DNA from: Candidatus Dichloromethanomonas elyunquensis
GTDB lineage: Bacteria > Bacillota > Desulfitobacteriia > Desulfitobacteriales > Syntrophobotulaceae
Length of the DNA stretch: 64,000 nucleotides
Assembly: GCA_001515265.1 (NCBI GenBank)
Contig: LNDB01000006.1
Span: 1 to 64,000 of the forward strand
Reading direction: 5' to 3'
In this document: piece after piece, positions 1 to 8,914 of the stretch
How positions within the stretch are numbered: the first letter of the stretch is position 1
Layout of the letters: every line of letters begins with the position of its first letter
The notes under the pieces: generated by a model
The model's input: the letters and a program-made list of their open reading frames with translations, nothing else
What the model was told of the DNA's origin: nothing
Database searches by the model: none
Translations under genes and position numbers: made by a program

Positions 1-30
1 AATATTTGAACATCCTATATAAGGCGGATA

Positions 31-136
<106 letters not shown>

Positions 137-140
137 ACTC

Positions 141-172
141 AAAGACCACATGCCAGTCATGTGGTCTTTTGC
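141..172 (+). terminator. rRNA operon terminator
   Basis: Perfect 12-bp stem, AAAGACCACATG (141-152) with CATGTGGTCTTT (158-169), 5-nt loop, ending in a short T run directly after the 5S gene. Rho-independent. Confidence 0.85.
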
Positions 173-240
173 TATAGAGATACTTCTAAAATCACTGTAT
201 TTTTTTGATAAATTCAACAATATTTAAATTTTCCATTAAC

Positions 241-281
241 TTAACATTTAGTTAATTTGCTATTAACATATCTCTTATAAT
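241..281 (+). promoter_or_regulatory. PhoP-type promoter of pstS: phased Pho boxes plus -10
   Basis: Three TTAANW hexamers start at 241 (TTAACA), 252 (TTAATT) and 263 (TTAACA), exactly 11 bp apart, as in Firmicute PhoP sites (TT[ACT]A[ACT]A with 5-bp gaps). A consensus -10, TATAAT, lies at 276-281, 13 bp after the start of the last box. No clear -35 exists, as expected for an activator-dependent promoter. The same arrangement occurs before pstB and phoU. Confidence 0.75.
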
Positions 282-314
282 ATTAAATCATAAAATTTTA
301 GGGGGTAACAAAAA

Positions 315-1199
315 GTGACCAAATTTAAACCATTACTGATTGCTTTAGTTTTAGTTCTGAGTCTTTCTGTTGCATTAGTCGGATGTTCAAGCAACACAGC
401 TCAGCCAACACCAGCACCCGCAGCAAATAGTCTTACGGGTTCTGCCACAGCAGTTGGGTCTTCTGCCCTTCAACCTTTAGCTGAAAAAGCTGCCGAAATG
501 TTTATGGCAAAAAATAAAGATGCCAGGGTTCAGGTTCAAGGCGGTGGAAGTGGTACAGGATTGACCCAGGTTGCTCAAGGTGGATGTGACATTGGAAATT
601 CTGATGTCTTTGCAGCTGAAAAGCTTCCTGCTGACCAAGCCGGTACTCTGGTAGATCATAAAGTATGTGTCGTTGGATTTGCAACGGTTGTAAATCCGGA
701 AGTCAAAGTTGACAATTTAACCGGTCAACAGTTAATTGATATTTTCACAGGCAAGATTAAGAACTGGAAAGAAGTTGGCGGACAGGACCTTTCTATTGTG
801 ATTCTTAACAGACCTGCATCCTCCGGCACCAGAGCAACTTTCAAAAAGTATGCTTTAAATGGCGCTGAAGAAGCTGCTGGACAGGCTTTGACCGAAGAAT
901 CTTCCGGTGCTATCAAAAAAGCCCTCACCGATACCAAAGGTTCCATCTCCTATCTCGCTCTTTCATATGTTGACAGCGCTGTCAAAACTTTAAAATATGA
1001 TGGTGTAGAACCTACTGTTGCTAACATTACAAGCGGCAAATATCCGATCTGGTCCTATGAGCATATGTATACCAAAGGTGAAGCTAAAGGGGTTGCCAAA
1101 GCTTTCATCGAGTACATGATGAGTTCAGATTTCACCTCAACCATTACGCAAATGGGATATATCCCTAATTCCGACATGAAAGTTTCAAGAGATAAGTAA
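315..1199 (+). CDS. pstS: Phosphate ABC transporter, substrate-binding lipoprotein PstS
   Basis: Captures inorganic phosphate outside the membrane and delivers it to PstCA. The 294-residue protein starts at GTG behind TAGGGGG. It has a lipoprotein signal peptide with lipobox LVGC (acylated Cys24) and then a Ser/Pro/Ala linker. The phosphate-binding loops are visible as GSSALQPL (about 48-55), GGGSGTG (about 76-82) and the SSGTRATF segment (about 170). Length and motifs are typical of PstS. The Pho-box promoter upstream implies induction by phosphate starvation. A hairpin after the gene separates it from pstCA and should leave more binding protein than permease. Confidence 0.96.
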   Translation: MTKFKPLLIALVLVLSLSVALVGCSSNTAQPTPAPAANSLTGSATAVGSSALQPLAEKAAEMFMAKNKDARVQVQGGGSGTGLTQVAQGGCDIGNSDVFAAEKLPADQAGTLVDHKVCVVGFATVVNPEVKVDNLTGQQLIDIFTGKIKNWKEVGGQDLSIVILNRPASSGTRATFKKYALNGAEEAAGQALTEESSGAIKKALTDTKGSISYLALSYVDSAVKTLKYDGVEPTVANITSGKYPIWSYEHMYTKGEAKGVAKAFIEYMMSSDFTSTITQMGYIPNSDMKVSRDK

Positions 1200-1221
1200 G
1201 CAATTATTACTGCGTGGAATA

Positions 1222-1267
1222 CTAAGAACTGGTTGATGTGTTGCTTCAACCAGCTCTTAGTTATTTA
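1222..1267 (+). terminator. Intercistronic hairpin pstS/pstC
   Basis: 15-bp stem with one mismatch: CTAAGAACTGGTTGA (1222-1236) with TCAACCAGCTCTTAG (1246-1260), followed by TTATTTAT. The T run is broken, so it is probably a partial terminator or 3' stabiliser giving excess pstS mRNA. Confidence 0.65.
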
Positions 1268-1347
1268 TAAACAGGTCTAACATGTTCATATGATAATTAA
1301 TTTTTGTTTGTCTGTTTGTTAAGCTTATTCGTGTTAGGGGGGGCGTT

Positions 1348-2268
1348 ATGAAAAATAACACTAAGAAAATAGACAAATATTATGCATTAAAGCACGAATA
1401 TTCTGGGCGTACCGTGGTAACTATTTTTGGGATTATGTTAATTCTTATCACATTAACCATGGTGTTTTTTCTTATTTCCAAAGGTTCAGCAACATTCTTC
1501 CAAAATCATATTTCGCTGAAGGAGTTTCTCTTTTCAACGGAGTGGATGCCGGGCAAGGATGAAGCGCAGGGCGGACCTGCAGTAGGAGCACTCATTTTTA
1601 TTATTGGCTCGATATTAATTTCCGGTTTTGCTTTGCTGATCAGTACCCCTTTCAGTGTTGCCTTAGCGATATTCATGACACAAATATCCCCGGCGTTCGG
1701 GAAAAAACTGTTGCAGCCTGTGATTGAGATATTTGTAGGGATTCCGTCCGTAGTTTACGGTTGGATTGGTTTAAGTGTTCTTGTGCCTTTTGTTCGTCAT
1801 CAATTTGGCGGATTGGGATTTAGCCTTTTGGCCGGTTCTTTGGTATTATCGGTTATGATTTTCCCCACAATCACATCGGTTGCGGCCGATGCTCTAAGTA
1901 TTATCCCAAATGACTATAAGGAAGCTTCCTATGCTTTGGGCGCCACAAGATGGCATACGATTCGAAGAATTATTTTTCCTACGGCTCTTCCCGGAATTTT
2001 AACAGGCGTTGTATTGGGTTTGGCCCGTGCTTTTGGGGAAGCGCTGGCGGTACAGATGGTCATCGGAAATACCATTCGGATTCCAGGAACCATTCTGGAT
2101 TCTACCGTTAATTTAACAAGTATAATAACGATGGATATGGGAAATACGGCTATGGGCACCACATGGAATAATGCGCTTTGGTCAATGGCGTTATTGCTTC
2201 TGATTATTTCTTTTATTTTCATTTTTATCATCCATAGAATTGGGAGAAAGGGGAGCGCATCTTCGTGA
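1348..2268 (+). CDS. pstC: Phosphate ABC transporter permease PstC
   Basis: One of the two membrane subunits of the high-affinity phosphate importer. The 306-residue protein has about six membrane segments. The ATPase-coupling (EAA) loop is visible as EASYALGATRW at about residues 191-201, before a proline-rich IIFPTALPGI segment. The start ATG follows a strong GGGGGGCG ribosome binding site. The gene overlaps pstA by 4 bp, so the two are translationally coupled. pstB, normally next in the operon, is missing here and lies 12.5 kb downstream. Confidence 0.95.
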   Translation: MKNNTKKIDKYYALKHEYSGRTVVTIFGIMLILITLTMVFFLISKGSATFFQNHISLKEFLFSTEWMPGKDEAQGGPAVGALIFIIGSILISGFALLISTPFSVALAIFMTQISPAFGKKLLQPVIEIFVGIPSVVYGWIGLSVLVPFVRHQFGGLGFSLLAGSLVLSVMIFPTITSVAADALSIIPNDYKEASYALGATRWHTIRRIIFPTALPGILTGVVLGLARAFGEALAVQMVIGNTIRIPGTILDSTVNLTSIITMDMGNTAMGTTWNNALWSMALLLLIISFIFIFIIHRIGRKGSASS

Positions 2269-3161
2269 GAATAAATCCCAAGACTGCTGATAAAGTAACG
2301 ACTGTTCTTTTTTATCTGGTGGCAGCAGGGTTTATCATATTACTGGTTTTCTTTGTGGGCTATATCCTCTATGAGGGAAGAGTCAGATTGAATTTGCATT
2401 TTATTACTTCTTCACCTGTCTTTATGCAAGCGGGCGGAGGTATAGCGCCACAATTATTTAATTCCGTATACCTGGTTTTCCTTTCTATCCTGATTACGGT
2501 ACCTATCGGTTTATCTGCCGGAATATATCTGGCTGAGTATGCAACGCAAAACAGAATTACGAAAGCGATCCGATTCTGTATTGAAGCTTTGGCATCTTTG
2601 CCTTCTATTGTTATCGGACTCTTTGGGCTACTGGTTTTTGTAAGTATGACGGGGTGGGGATATACTTTGATGTCCGGGGCTTTGGCGGTATCCATCTTGA
2701 ACCTGCCTGTTATCACAAGAATTAGTGAAGACTCTTTGAGAGGTGTTCCCAAATCTTATAAAGAAGCTAGTCTTGCTTTGGGAGCAACACATTGGCAGAC
2801 TATAACCAAAGTACTTGTTCCTGTTGCTTTGCCTGGACTTATTACAGGTATTGTAATGACAGCCGGAAGAGCGTTCGGGGAGGCTGCAGCTTTGCTGTAT
2901 ACAGCGGGAATGAGCAGCCCTAAATTGGATTTTACAAATTGGAATCCATTCAGTTTTACATCACCTTTAAATCCATTCAGACCGGCTGAGACGCTCGCTG
3001 TCTATATTTGGAAGGTTAATTCCGAAGGACTAATCCCGGATGCCAGACAGGTAGCAGACGGTTCTGCTGCGATTTTGATTATTTCCGTTTTTCTTTTTAA
3101 TATTGGATCCCGTTTTATCGGAAGAGTTTTGAGCAGTCGGTTCTCAGGAAAAAGCAAATAG
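2265..3161 (+). CDS. pstA: Phosphate ABC transporter permease PstA
   Basis: Second membrane subunit, partner of PstC. 298 residues, about six membrane helices, EAA loop EASLALGATHW at about 165-175, then LVPVALPGL. Begins at GTG overlapping the pstC stop. The gene is followed within 41 bp by a convergent gene, so the operon ends here without pstB or phoU. Those genes appear at 15.7 and 31.9 kb under their own Pho boxes. Confidence 0.95.
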   Translation: MRINPKTADKVTTVLFYLVAAGFIILLVFFVGYILYEGRVRLNLHFITSSPVFMQAGGGIAPQLFNSVYLVFLSILITVPIGLSAGIYLAEYATQNRITKAIRFCIEALASLPSIVIGLFGLLVFVSMTGWGYTLMSGALAVSILNLPVITRISEDSLRGVPKSYKEASLALGATHWQTITKVLVPVALPGLITGIVMTAGRAFGEAAALLYTAGMSSPKLDFTNWNPFSFTSPLNPFRPAETLAVYIWKVNSEGLIPDARQVADGSAAILIISVFLFNIGSRFIGRVLSSRFSGKSK

Positions 3162-3202
3162 TAGATGAAGATGGTATATTCAAAAATCGACATACCAACC
3201 AT

Positions 3203-3553
3203 CTAGATGCACTCAAGATAATCTCCTGTTGCTGTTCCGGTAATATCAGCCCATTTTTGCGGGAATTCAATAATCAGATGTGAAAAAGGATCATAGGGGG
3301 AGACTCGCCACGGCAGAAGTTTATCTACGATTCGAATAATCTGCAATCGACGGTTAACATACCAAACAGAAATGGGATAATGCATGGCAACGGTATGAAC
3401 TTGCTTACAGGGCTTAAGAATAATTCCCTGAAAAGGGAGTAGTTCCTTGGTGCCCAGCAAACCTTTCATTCTCGAAACTGTGTCTTCTGCTACAGTAACG
3501 TTTCCGAGATAGGTTTCGGTCCTTAAATTGGTTATTTTGAATTCTTTCATCAT
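3203..3553 (-). CDS. DUF192 family protein
   Basis: About 116 residues from the preferred start; a GAGGT site lies 4 bp before the ATG at 3553, whereas an upstream in-frame ATG at 3604 has no clear site. It shows the DUF192 pattern: a MKGLLG motif near the N-terminus, then a hydrophobic beta segment with a conserved basic/Pro patch. The biochemical role of DUF192 is not settled. It is the last gene of the minus-strand Tad pilus block, a common position for this family in Firmicutes, which suggests but does not prove a link with pilus assembly. Confidence 0.75.
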   Translation of the reverse strand: MMKEFKITNLRTETYLGNVTVAEDTVSRMKGLLGTKELLPFQGIILKPCKQVHTVAMHYPISVWYVNRRLQIIRIVDKLLPWRVSPYDPFSHLIIEFPQKWADITGTATGDYLECI

Positions 3554-3648
3554 TCTGACCTCATAAACATTTTTTATAACTCTTAATTTAAACTGGGTAT
3601 CCATCCTGATTTAAAGGTGGTTGGAAATTAGTACTAATTTGATTCATG

Positions 3649-4572
3649 TTATTTACTGAAGTATTCCATAATCTGAATAAATGCCGGACCTAATATAAGG
3701 ATAAAAATACTAGGAAAGATAAAGAAAACAAGCGGGACCATAATTTTGACAGGTGCTTTCTGAGCCTGTTCCTGAGCGCGTTGTTTTCTTTTTTGTCTGA
3801 TCTGGTTAGACTGGTTCCGAAGAACACCTCCCATAGAGATGCCTAATTGATCCGCTTGGACAAGAGAAGCAATTACATTGCTTAAATCATCCACATTATT
3901 TTTCTTACCCATATCCCGAAGGGCATCCCGCCGTGGTTTGCCCATTTTTATTTCTTGGAGAACAAGACTGAATTCATCGGAAAGGACACCTTTTTGTTTT
4001 TCCACCACCTTCATCATGGCCGCATCAAAGCCTAGTCCTGCTTCCACACTTACCATAATAAGATCTAAAGTTTCAGGGAGAGTACGTTGGATCTCTTCCT
4101 CATGCTTTTTTATTTTTGATTTTAGCCATAAATTCGGGTAGATCAAACCTGCTAAAAAGCCGAAAATCGACATTTCCATCTTCGCTAAAGGAGGAATGGA
4201 AAAGAATATACATGCTGCGGCCGTGAATAAGGCGGATCCAAAAGCAATCGCATGATTTAACACTTTCCATTCCGCATATGTCCAGTCTTTTAATCCCGCA
4301 GCCATCAATCCGAGGTCTTTAACTTTCATTTCTTCATTTCTTTTGATAAAGAGGTGAAGAAAACCGAGGAGGAAATGATTAACCGATTGTTTGCCAAACG
4401 GTTTGGTACGGGAGACTGTTCTCATTTCCGCTTTGTCTTTCGGCTGGGATATTCTTCCCAAAGAACGTAGAACCCTGTTTTGAGGGAGAGAAAGGTGAAG
4501 CTTTCCGGAGAGAAGCGCTAATAGAAGAAAACTGATTAGACTGGAACCGCTGAAAATAATAACAGATTCCAT
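3649..4572 (-). CDS. tadC: Tad pilus inner-membrane platform protein TadC
   Basis: 307-residue type II secretion F-domain protein of the Tad (Flp pilus) system. A membrane anchor at the N-terminus is followed by a basic cytoplasmic stretch, a membrane pair around 105-150, the T2SF core (ETLDLIMVSVEAGLGFDAAM, about 170-190) and a C-terminal membrane helix with the characteristic PLVFFIFPSIFILILGP. TadC partners TadB to form the platform on which the ATPase CpaF works. It lies 13 bp after tadB. Confidence 0.92.
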   Translation of the reverse strand: MESVIIFSGSSLISFLLLALLSGKLHLSLPQNRVLRSLGRISQPKDKAEMRTVSRTKPFGKQSVNHFLLGFLHLFIKRNEEMKVKDLGLMAAGLKDWTYAEWKVLNHAIAFGSALFTAAACIFFSIPPLAKMEMSIFGFLAGLIYPNLWLKSKIKKHEEEIQRTLPETLDLIMVSVEAGLGFDAAMMKVVEKQKGVLSDEFSLVLQEIKMGKPRRDALRDMGKKNNVDDLSNVIASLVQADQLGISMGGVLRNQSNQIRQKRKQRAQEQAQKAPVKIMVPLVFFIFPSIFILILGPAFIQIMEYFSK

Positions 4573-4585
4573 AGGCCTTTATCCC

Positions 4586-5530
4586 CTAATACTTAATATT
4601 TACGATCCGTTTGATCGCAATGAAACCGATTGCTTGCAGGACCAGTCCGCAAACAACCATGATAATTCCGATATTGCTATGGAAAAGAGCTGAAAGGTAG
4701 CTGGGCTGCATAGCGGTAATCACTAAACCAATTAAGAAAGGCAGGGCCCCGATAATATTGCCGGATAATCTTCCTTGGGCGGTAAGGCTTCTCACTTCGC
4801 CTTGAATACGAAGGCGTTCCTGTATGGTATGGTGGATGCCAATTAATATTTCCGCAAGGTTTCCCCCGATTTGACGCTGAATCAGAATAGAGGTAATCAT
4901 TAAATCCAAATCGCTGCTTTTTACTCTCTCCGTCAGGTGGATTAAAGCCACTTCAGTGGACTCTCCGAAGGTCATCTCTTTTAAAGTCATGCGCAATTCT
5001 GAGGAGATTGGATCGGGCATTTCCTGGCTGGCCATTTCCAATGCCTGAAATAAACTGAAACCTGCCTTCAGAGAGTTAGCCAGGGTTAAAAGGACATCGG
5101 CCAATTGGCTGTTAAACTGACTAACCTTTTTGTTTCTTGAACGGGTAATATATAAACGGGGAAGAATGAGACTAAGCAGCGGCAGAAACATAACAGCAAA
5201 GGTCAAGTGAGATAGGACTAAGGCGACTAGCGAGAAGAAAATAAGCATAAAGACTTGTAATATAATATACTCTCCGCCTGTTAGAGGAACACTGCTGTTT
5301 TTCAGCTCTTGATCAAGCTGCTTGGTCCACCGGCGGGGTGTAAATCTGGATAAACTGGAAAGATTTTTTTTCCAGGAAAACTGAATTTTCTCACTAGATA
5401 CGGCGTTTTTTTCTGAGGCCAACCGCTTTACTTTTTCTTCTACACTTTCTTTCTGCGGTCTTACGGCCATCATTAAGGAGTATACCAGAAAAAAACCCGT
5501 AAAAGAGGACAGGACGATCAGTTGTGTCAA
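4586..5530 (-). CDS. tadB: Tad pilus inner-membrane platform protein TadB
   Basis: T2SF-domain platform protein paired with TadC. I start it at TTG 5530 behind AGGGGTG, giving 314 residues. The open frame extends upstream to 5677, but that part overlaps the cpaF 3' end and is not homologous-looking. An N-terminal membrane helix, basic linker, membrane pair (about 90-140) and T2SF core (LADVLLTLANSLKAGFSLFQALEM) are visible. It is 16 bp downstream of cpaF and is probably cotranscribed from the flp promoter. Confidence 0.9.
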   Translation of the reverse strand: MTQLIVLSSFTGFFLVYSLMMAVRPQKESVEEKVKRLASEKNAVSSEKIQFSWKKNLSSLSRFTPRRWTKQLDQELKNSSVPLTGGEYIILQVFMLIFFSLVALVLSHLTFAVMFLPLLSLILPRLYITRSRNKKVSQFNSQLADVLLTLANSLKAGFSLFQALEMASQEMPDPISSELRMTLKEMTFGESTEVALIHLTERVKSSDLDLMITSILIQRQIGGNLAEILIGIHHTIQERLRIQGEVRSLTAQGRLSGNIIGALPFLIGLVITAMQPSYLSALFHSNIGIIMVVCGLVLQAIGFIAIKRIVNIKY

Positions 5531-5546
5531 AATGTTCACCCCTATC

Positions 5547-6914
5547 TTATTTGACAAAGATATTCTCAGGCAGAATCTGTCCGCAAGCAAGAAGAGTATC
5601 CATAAAACGCGGCCTGATCCCGGCGGCCTTAAAACCTCCAAGAACGTGAACGTTGGAATCAATACCGGTTTGCTCAAATTTGAAGATATCCTGGGTTACG
5701 ATGGTGTCGCCTTCCATTCCGAGAATTTCGGTAATATGGGTTATTTTCCGACTGCCGTCCCGAAGCCTGCTTTGTTGAACAATTACATCGATCGCACTGG
5801 AAATTTGCTCACGAATCGCCCTGATAGGAAGGTCCATTCCTGACATTAAAACCATGGTTTCCAGACGGGAGAGCATATCGCGGGGAGTGTTGGCATGCCC
5901 GGTTGTCAAAGAACCGTCATGGCCGGTATTCATAGCCTGCAGCATATCCAGGGCCTCACCGCCGCGTACTTCACCGACAATAATCCTTTCAGGTCTCATC
6001 CTTAACGAGTTTTTAACGAGGTCCCTAATGGTAACGGCACCTTTCCCTTCAATATTTGAGGGTCTGGTTTCCAGTGTTACAACGTGGTTTTGATGGAGCT
6101 GGAGTTCGGCAGCATCTTCAATGGTTATGATCCGCTCATGTTCGGGAATAAAGGAAGAAAGGACATTTAAAGTGGTGGTTTTTCCTGAACCGGTGCCTCC
6201 TGAAACCACGATATTTAAACGTGCTTTAACGCATGCTTCCAACAAGTAAGCCATTTCCCGGGTTAGGGTTCCAAAGGTGATTAAATCCTCAACACCATAG
6301 GGATCACGGGAAAATTTTCGAATAGTAATAACGGGCCCTTTTAAAGAAAGCGGGGGAATAACCGCATTGACCCTGGAACCATCGGGAAGGCGCGCATCAA
6401 CCATGGGTTGGCTTTCATCTATTCGGCGTCCGATCGGAGCAACAATTTTTTCAATGATATGTTGAACATGCTGGTCATCATGAAAAGTTACACTGGATAA
6501 TTCTACGATCCCATGGCGTTCTACATAGACTTGATTGGGACCGTTAACCATAATTTCTGATACACTGTCATCTTTCAGGAGAGGAGAGATGGGGCCAAAA
6601 CCGAGAATTTCATCAATTACTTCCTGGGCAATTTTTTGTCTTTCGTTTCTGGGCAGGAGCGTGCCGTTTTTTTCGACATATTGGTCGATAATTTTTTGGA
6701 CGACGGGTTCGATTTCTTCCGTAACGATTTGATCCATATGATCCATGGGGATATTCTTAATGGTTTCTTTATGGATAATACTTTTCAGTTCCCTCCACGG
6801 ATCGGTGGCCGGAGGCGATGTAATTGCCTGTCTTACTTCAATAATAGGCTTTTCAGGTTTGAGTTTTTCTTTATCTTTATCTTTTTCTTGCTGCAGCCTT
6901 GAAAGGAGTGACAT
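5547..6914 (-). CDS. cpaF: Tad pilus assembly ATPase CpaF/TadA
   Basis: 455-residue secretion ATPase that powers Flp pilus extension. Visible motifs are the N-terminal dimer region (EILGFGPISPLLKD, VSEIMVNGP), Walker A GGTGSGKTTT (about 240-249), the Asp box (IITIEDAAEL), Walker B (RIIVGEVRGGEALD) and the His box (GHDGSLTTGHANT). It is the only secretion ATPase in the locus, as usual for Tad systems. It starts 4 bp after cpaE. Confidence 0.95.
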   Translation of the reverse strand: MSLLSRLQQEKDKDKEKLKPEKPIIEVRQAITSPPATDPWRELKSIIHKETIKNIPMDHMDQIVTEEIEPVVQKIIDQYVEKNGTLLPRNERQKIAQEVIDEILGFGPISPLLKDDSVSEIMVNGPNQVYVERHGIVELSSVTFHDDQHVQHIIEKIVAPIGRRIDESQPMVDARLPDGSRVNAVIPPLSLKGPVITIRKFSRDPYGVEDLITFGTLTREMAYLLEACVKARLNIVVSGGTGSGKTTTLNVLSSFIPEHERIITIEDAAELQLHQNHVVTLETRPSNIEGKGAVTIRDLVKNSLRMRPERIIVGEVRGGEALDMLQAMNTGHDGSLTTGHANTPRDMLSRLETMVLMSGMDLPIRAIREQISSAIDVIVQQSRLRDGSRKITHITEILGMEGDTIVTQDIFKFEQTGIDSNVHVLGGFKAAGIRPRFMDTLLACGQILPENIFVK

Positions 6915-6918
6915 GATT

Positions 6919-8145
6919 TCACCTGCCTAATCCTAATATTTTTTGCAGCCCTGTGCCTTTATTTTTTTCGTTCTCCGCCGGAGATTTTTGGGCTGCCGTT
7001 TCCGAAAGATCTTTGGCCATTTTTTTTGTTTCCAAGGCCATTGCGGAACGGGGCAAGGCCTTGACGAACGGAATCCCCTTGTTTAAGACAGAAGTAAGCT
7101 GCTCTTCTTCAGGCAGAACATAGTCGATTTTTTTGCCCAGACTGCTTTCAATCTCCTTAAGGTTGATTCCGATTCTCCGGTTGTATTGATTGAGTATCAA
7201 CTTGATTTTAGGGGTATAATCCAGGCTGTACAGGATTTCCAGGGCTATTTTTGTATTCTTGATAGCCGGAATGTCCATCCCGGCTATCAGCCATATTTCA
7301 TCTGCAGCCTCCAGGGAGGTGAGACTGATATCGTCAAAACGGGCAGAATTGTCGCAGAGAATAAAGTCGTAATGAAGTTTAATCTCTTTCAGAATTTGCT
7401 GAACATGTTCGGGAGTGACCATCTCCGCGTATTCCGGACGTGTAGAGGCAGCCAGAACGTCCACACCTGAAGAATGAGAAAGAATATGAAAACGGATATC
7501 TTCCTCTTTAATTGGATTTACTTGGGCAAGGTCGCTAATGGTTCTTTTGGGAACAAGATTTAAGAAGGAGGCGATATCTCCGAATTGGAGGCTCAAATCC
7601 ATCAGAAGAACCCGAAAGGTATGGGATTTCCTTAACTCAACCCCTAAATTAACGGCAGTGGTAGTTTTTCCAACGCCGCCTTTCGTACTGAAAATACTAA
7701 TTATTTTTCCGGTAGATTCTTTTTCTGAAGTTTGAGGAATGGAAGGGGAATTAATGATTTCCCTTTTTCGGGCCTCTTTATGGTAAACATTGAGAATGGT
7801 GCTGACAACTTCATTTCCGGTAAAAGGTTTGACGATATAGGCCTTTGCCCCCGCCAGCATGGCCTTGGTCATATGGTCCGAGTCTTTTTCGACAGACATG
7901 ATGATAACAGAAGTGTTAGGTACCCGGAAAGAAAGCAGTTCTGAAGTTTTAATTCCGTCAATATCCGGCATGCTGATATCCATAAGGACGATATCCGGTT
8001 TGAGCAATTCTGCCAATCGCAAGGCATCCGACCCGCAGCCGGCTTCGCCTACCACTTCGAAATCCGAATCAAAGCCTAAGATCCGGCGGATACTTTCCCG
8101 GGTATTTCTTACGTCATCCACAATCAGGACGCGTATGCTCTGCAT
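6919..8145 (-). CDS. cpaE: Receiver-domain / CpaE (TadZ) fusion, pilus localisation ATPase
   Basis: 408 residues in two parts. Residues 1-125 are a response-regulator receiver with the acidic pair D10/D11, the phospho-acceptor D56 (VLMDISMP) and the conserved Lys in IVKPF. Residues about 150-380 are a MinD/ParA-type ATPase with deviant Walker A KGGVGKTT. TadZ proteins place the Tad machine at a cell site. Their receiver-like domain is usually degenerate, whereas here all the phosphorylation residues seem present. No histidine kinase gene lies in the locus. The tail is charged and low-complexity. Confidence 0.9.
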   Translation of the reverse strand: MQSIRVLIVDDVRNTRESIRRILGFDSDFEVVGEAGCGSDALRLAELLKPDIVLMDISMPDIDGIKTSELLSFRVPNTSVIIMSVEKDSDHMTKAMLAGAKAYIVKPFTGNEVVSTILNVYHKEARKREIINSPSIPQTSEKESTGKIISIFSTKGGVGKTTTAVNLGVELRKSHTFRVLLMDLSLQFGDIASFLNLVPKRTISDLAQVNPIKEEDIRFHILSHSSGVDVLAASTRPEYAEMVTPEHVQQILKEIKLHYDFILCDNSARFDDISLTSLEAADEIWLIAGMDIPAIKNTKIALEILYSLDYTPKIKLILNQYNRRIGINLKEIESSLGKKIDYVLPEEEQLTSVLNKGIPFVKALPRSAMALETKKMAKDLSETAAQKSPAENEKNKGTGLQKILGLGR

Positions 8146-8160
8146 ATGGAATCACCACCC

Positions 8161-8904
8161 CTATCTGTAATGAGTAAAATAATTCGAATCATAGAAAACA
8201 TTGGAATCAACAGGAGGTTCTGTAAACATTTCTTTATTGGCAGGGTTACGAAGAAGCAGGCGGATTGAACCTTTTTCGCTGCCTAAAGTTACGGCCATCG
8301 CTTGAGATACGTTTAAAGCCAGAATGTAAGAACTTGAGGACGGAGCTTTTTCGCCATCTTTCGAAGCAGTATCGCCCGTATTCAAAACCAGAACATCCTG
8401 AGCTGCCAGTGTGGTGACAGTCTTTGAACCGCCATCTGCTTTGACATCGATAGTCGTCAGAATATCCACACGGTCCCCCGGCTTAACTTTAAAACCAACG
8501 CTTCCTACTTGACAGACAGAAATAGCCACGGCCCTTTTGCCCTCCGGTACGGCGAGTGAAAAACTGCTTGAAGGGTTATTGGCCGCCGTACCGGATTGAT
8601 AGGATGCCTCCAACATGGGGCTAAGCAAGTAATCGCCTTTTTTAACGCCAACGAGGAGTACCTTTCCGCCTACTTCTTCAATGGAAGAAGCCCCTCCTTG
8701 GGGATAGCCGGTACTTGGGATTTTTTTGATCTCCAGTTGAGTGGATTGGACAATGCTTCTTGCGGGAATATCCACTGCGGCAACCACCAAAGGTTTCAGG
8801 TCCCTATTCGAGGAATTCTGCACATTTTTCAAGTAATAGAACAGGGACAAACCAAAGATGAGTCCCGAGAAAACTGCCATAAAAACATAGAACTTCCGCT
8901 TCAT
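8161..8904 (-). CDS. cpaB: Flp pilus assembly protein CpaB/RcpC
   Basis: 247 residues. One N-terminal membrane anchor (about 5-24) is followed by an SAF-like domain (PLVVAAVDIPARSIVQSTQLEIKKIP) and the RcpC domain with GDRVDILTTIDV. In diderms CpaB/RcpC stabilises the outer-membrane secretin. Here no secretin or TadD lipoprotein is encoded, so in this monoderm it probably acts in the wall or periplasm-like space. It sits between the TadE/G-type pseudopilins and the cytoplasmic components. Confidence 0.88.
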   Translation of the reverse strand: MKRKFYVFMAVFSGLIFGLSLFYYLKNVQNSSNRDLKPLVVAAVDIPARSIVQSTQLEIKKIPSTGYPQGGASSIEEVGGKVLLVGVKKGDYLLSPMLEASYQSGTAANNPSSSFSLAVPEGKRAVAISVCQVGSVGFKVKPGDRVDILTTIDVKADGGSKTVTTLAAQDVLVLNTGDTASKDGEKAPSSSSYILALNVSQAMAVTLGSEKGSIRLLLRNPANKEMFTEPPVDSNVFYDSNYFTHYR

Positions 8905-8914
8905 ACCATATTCC

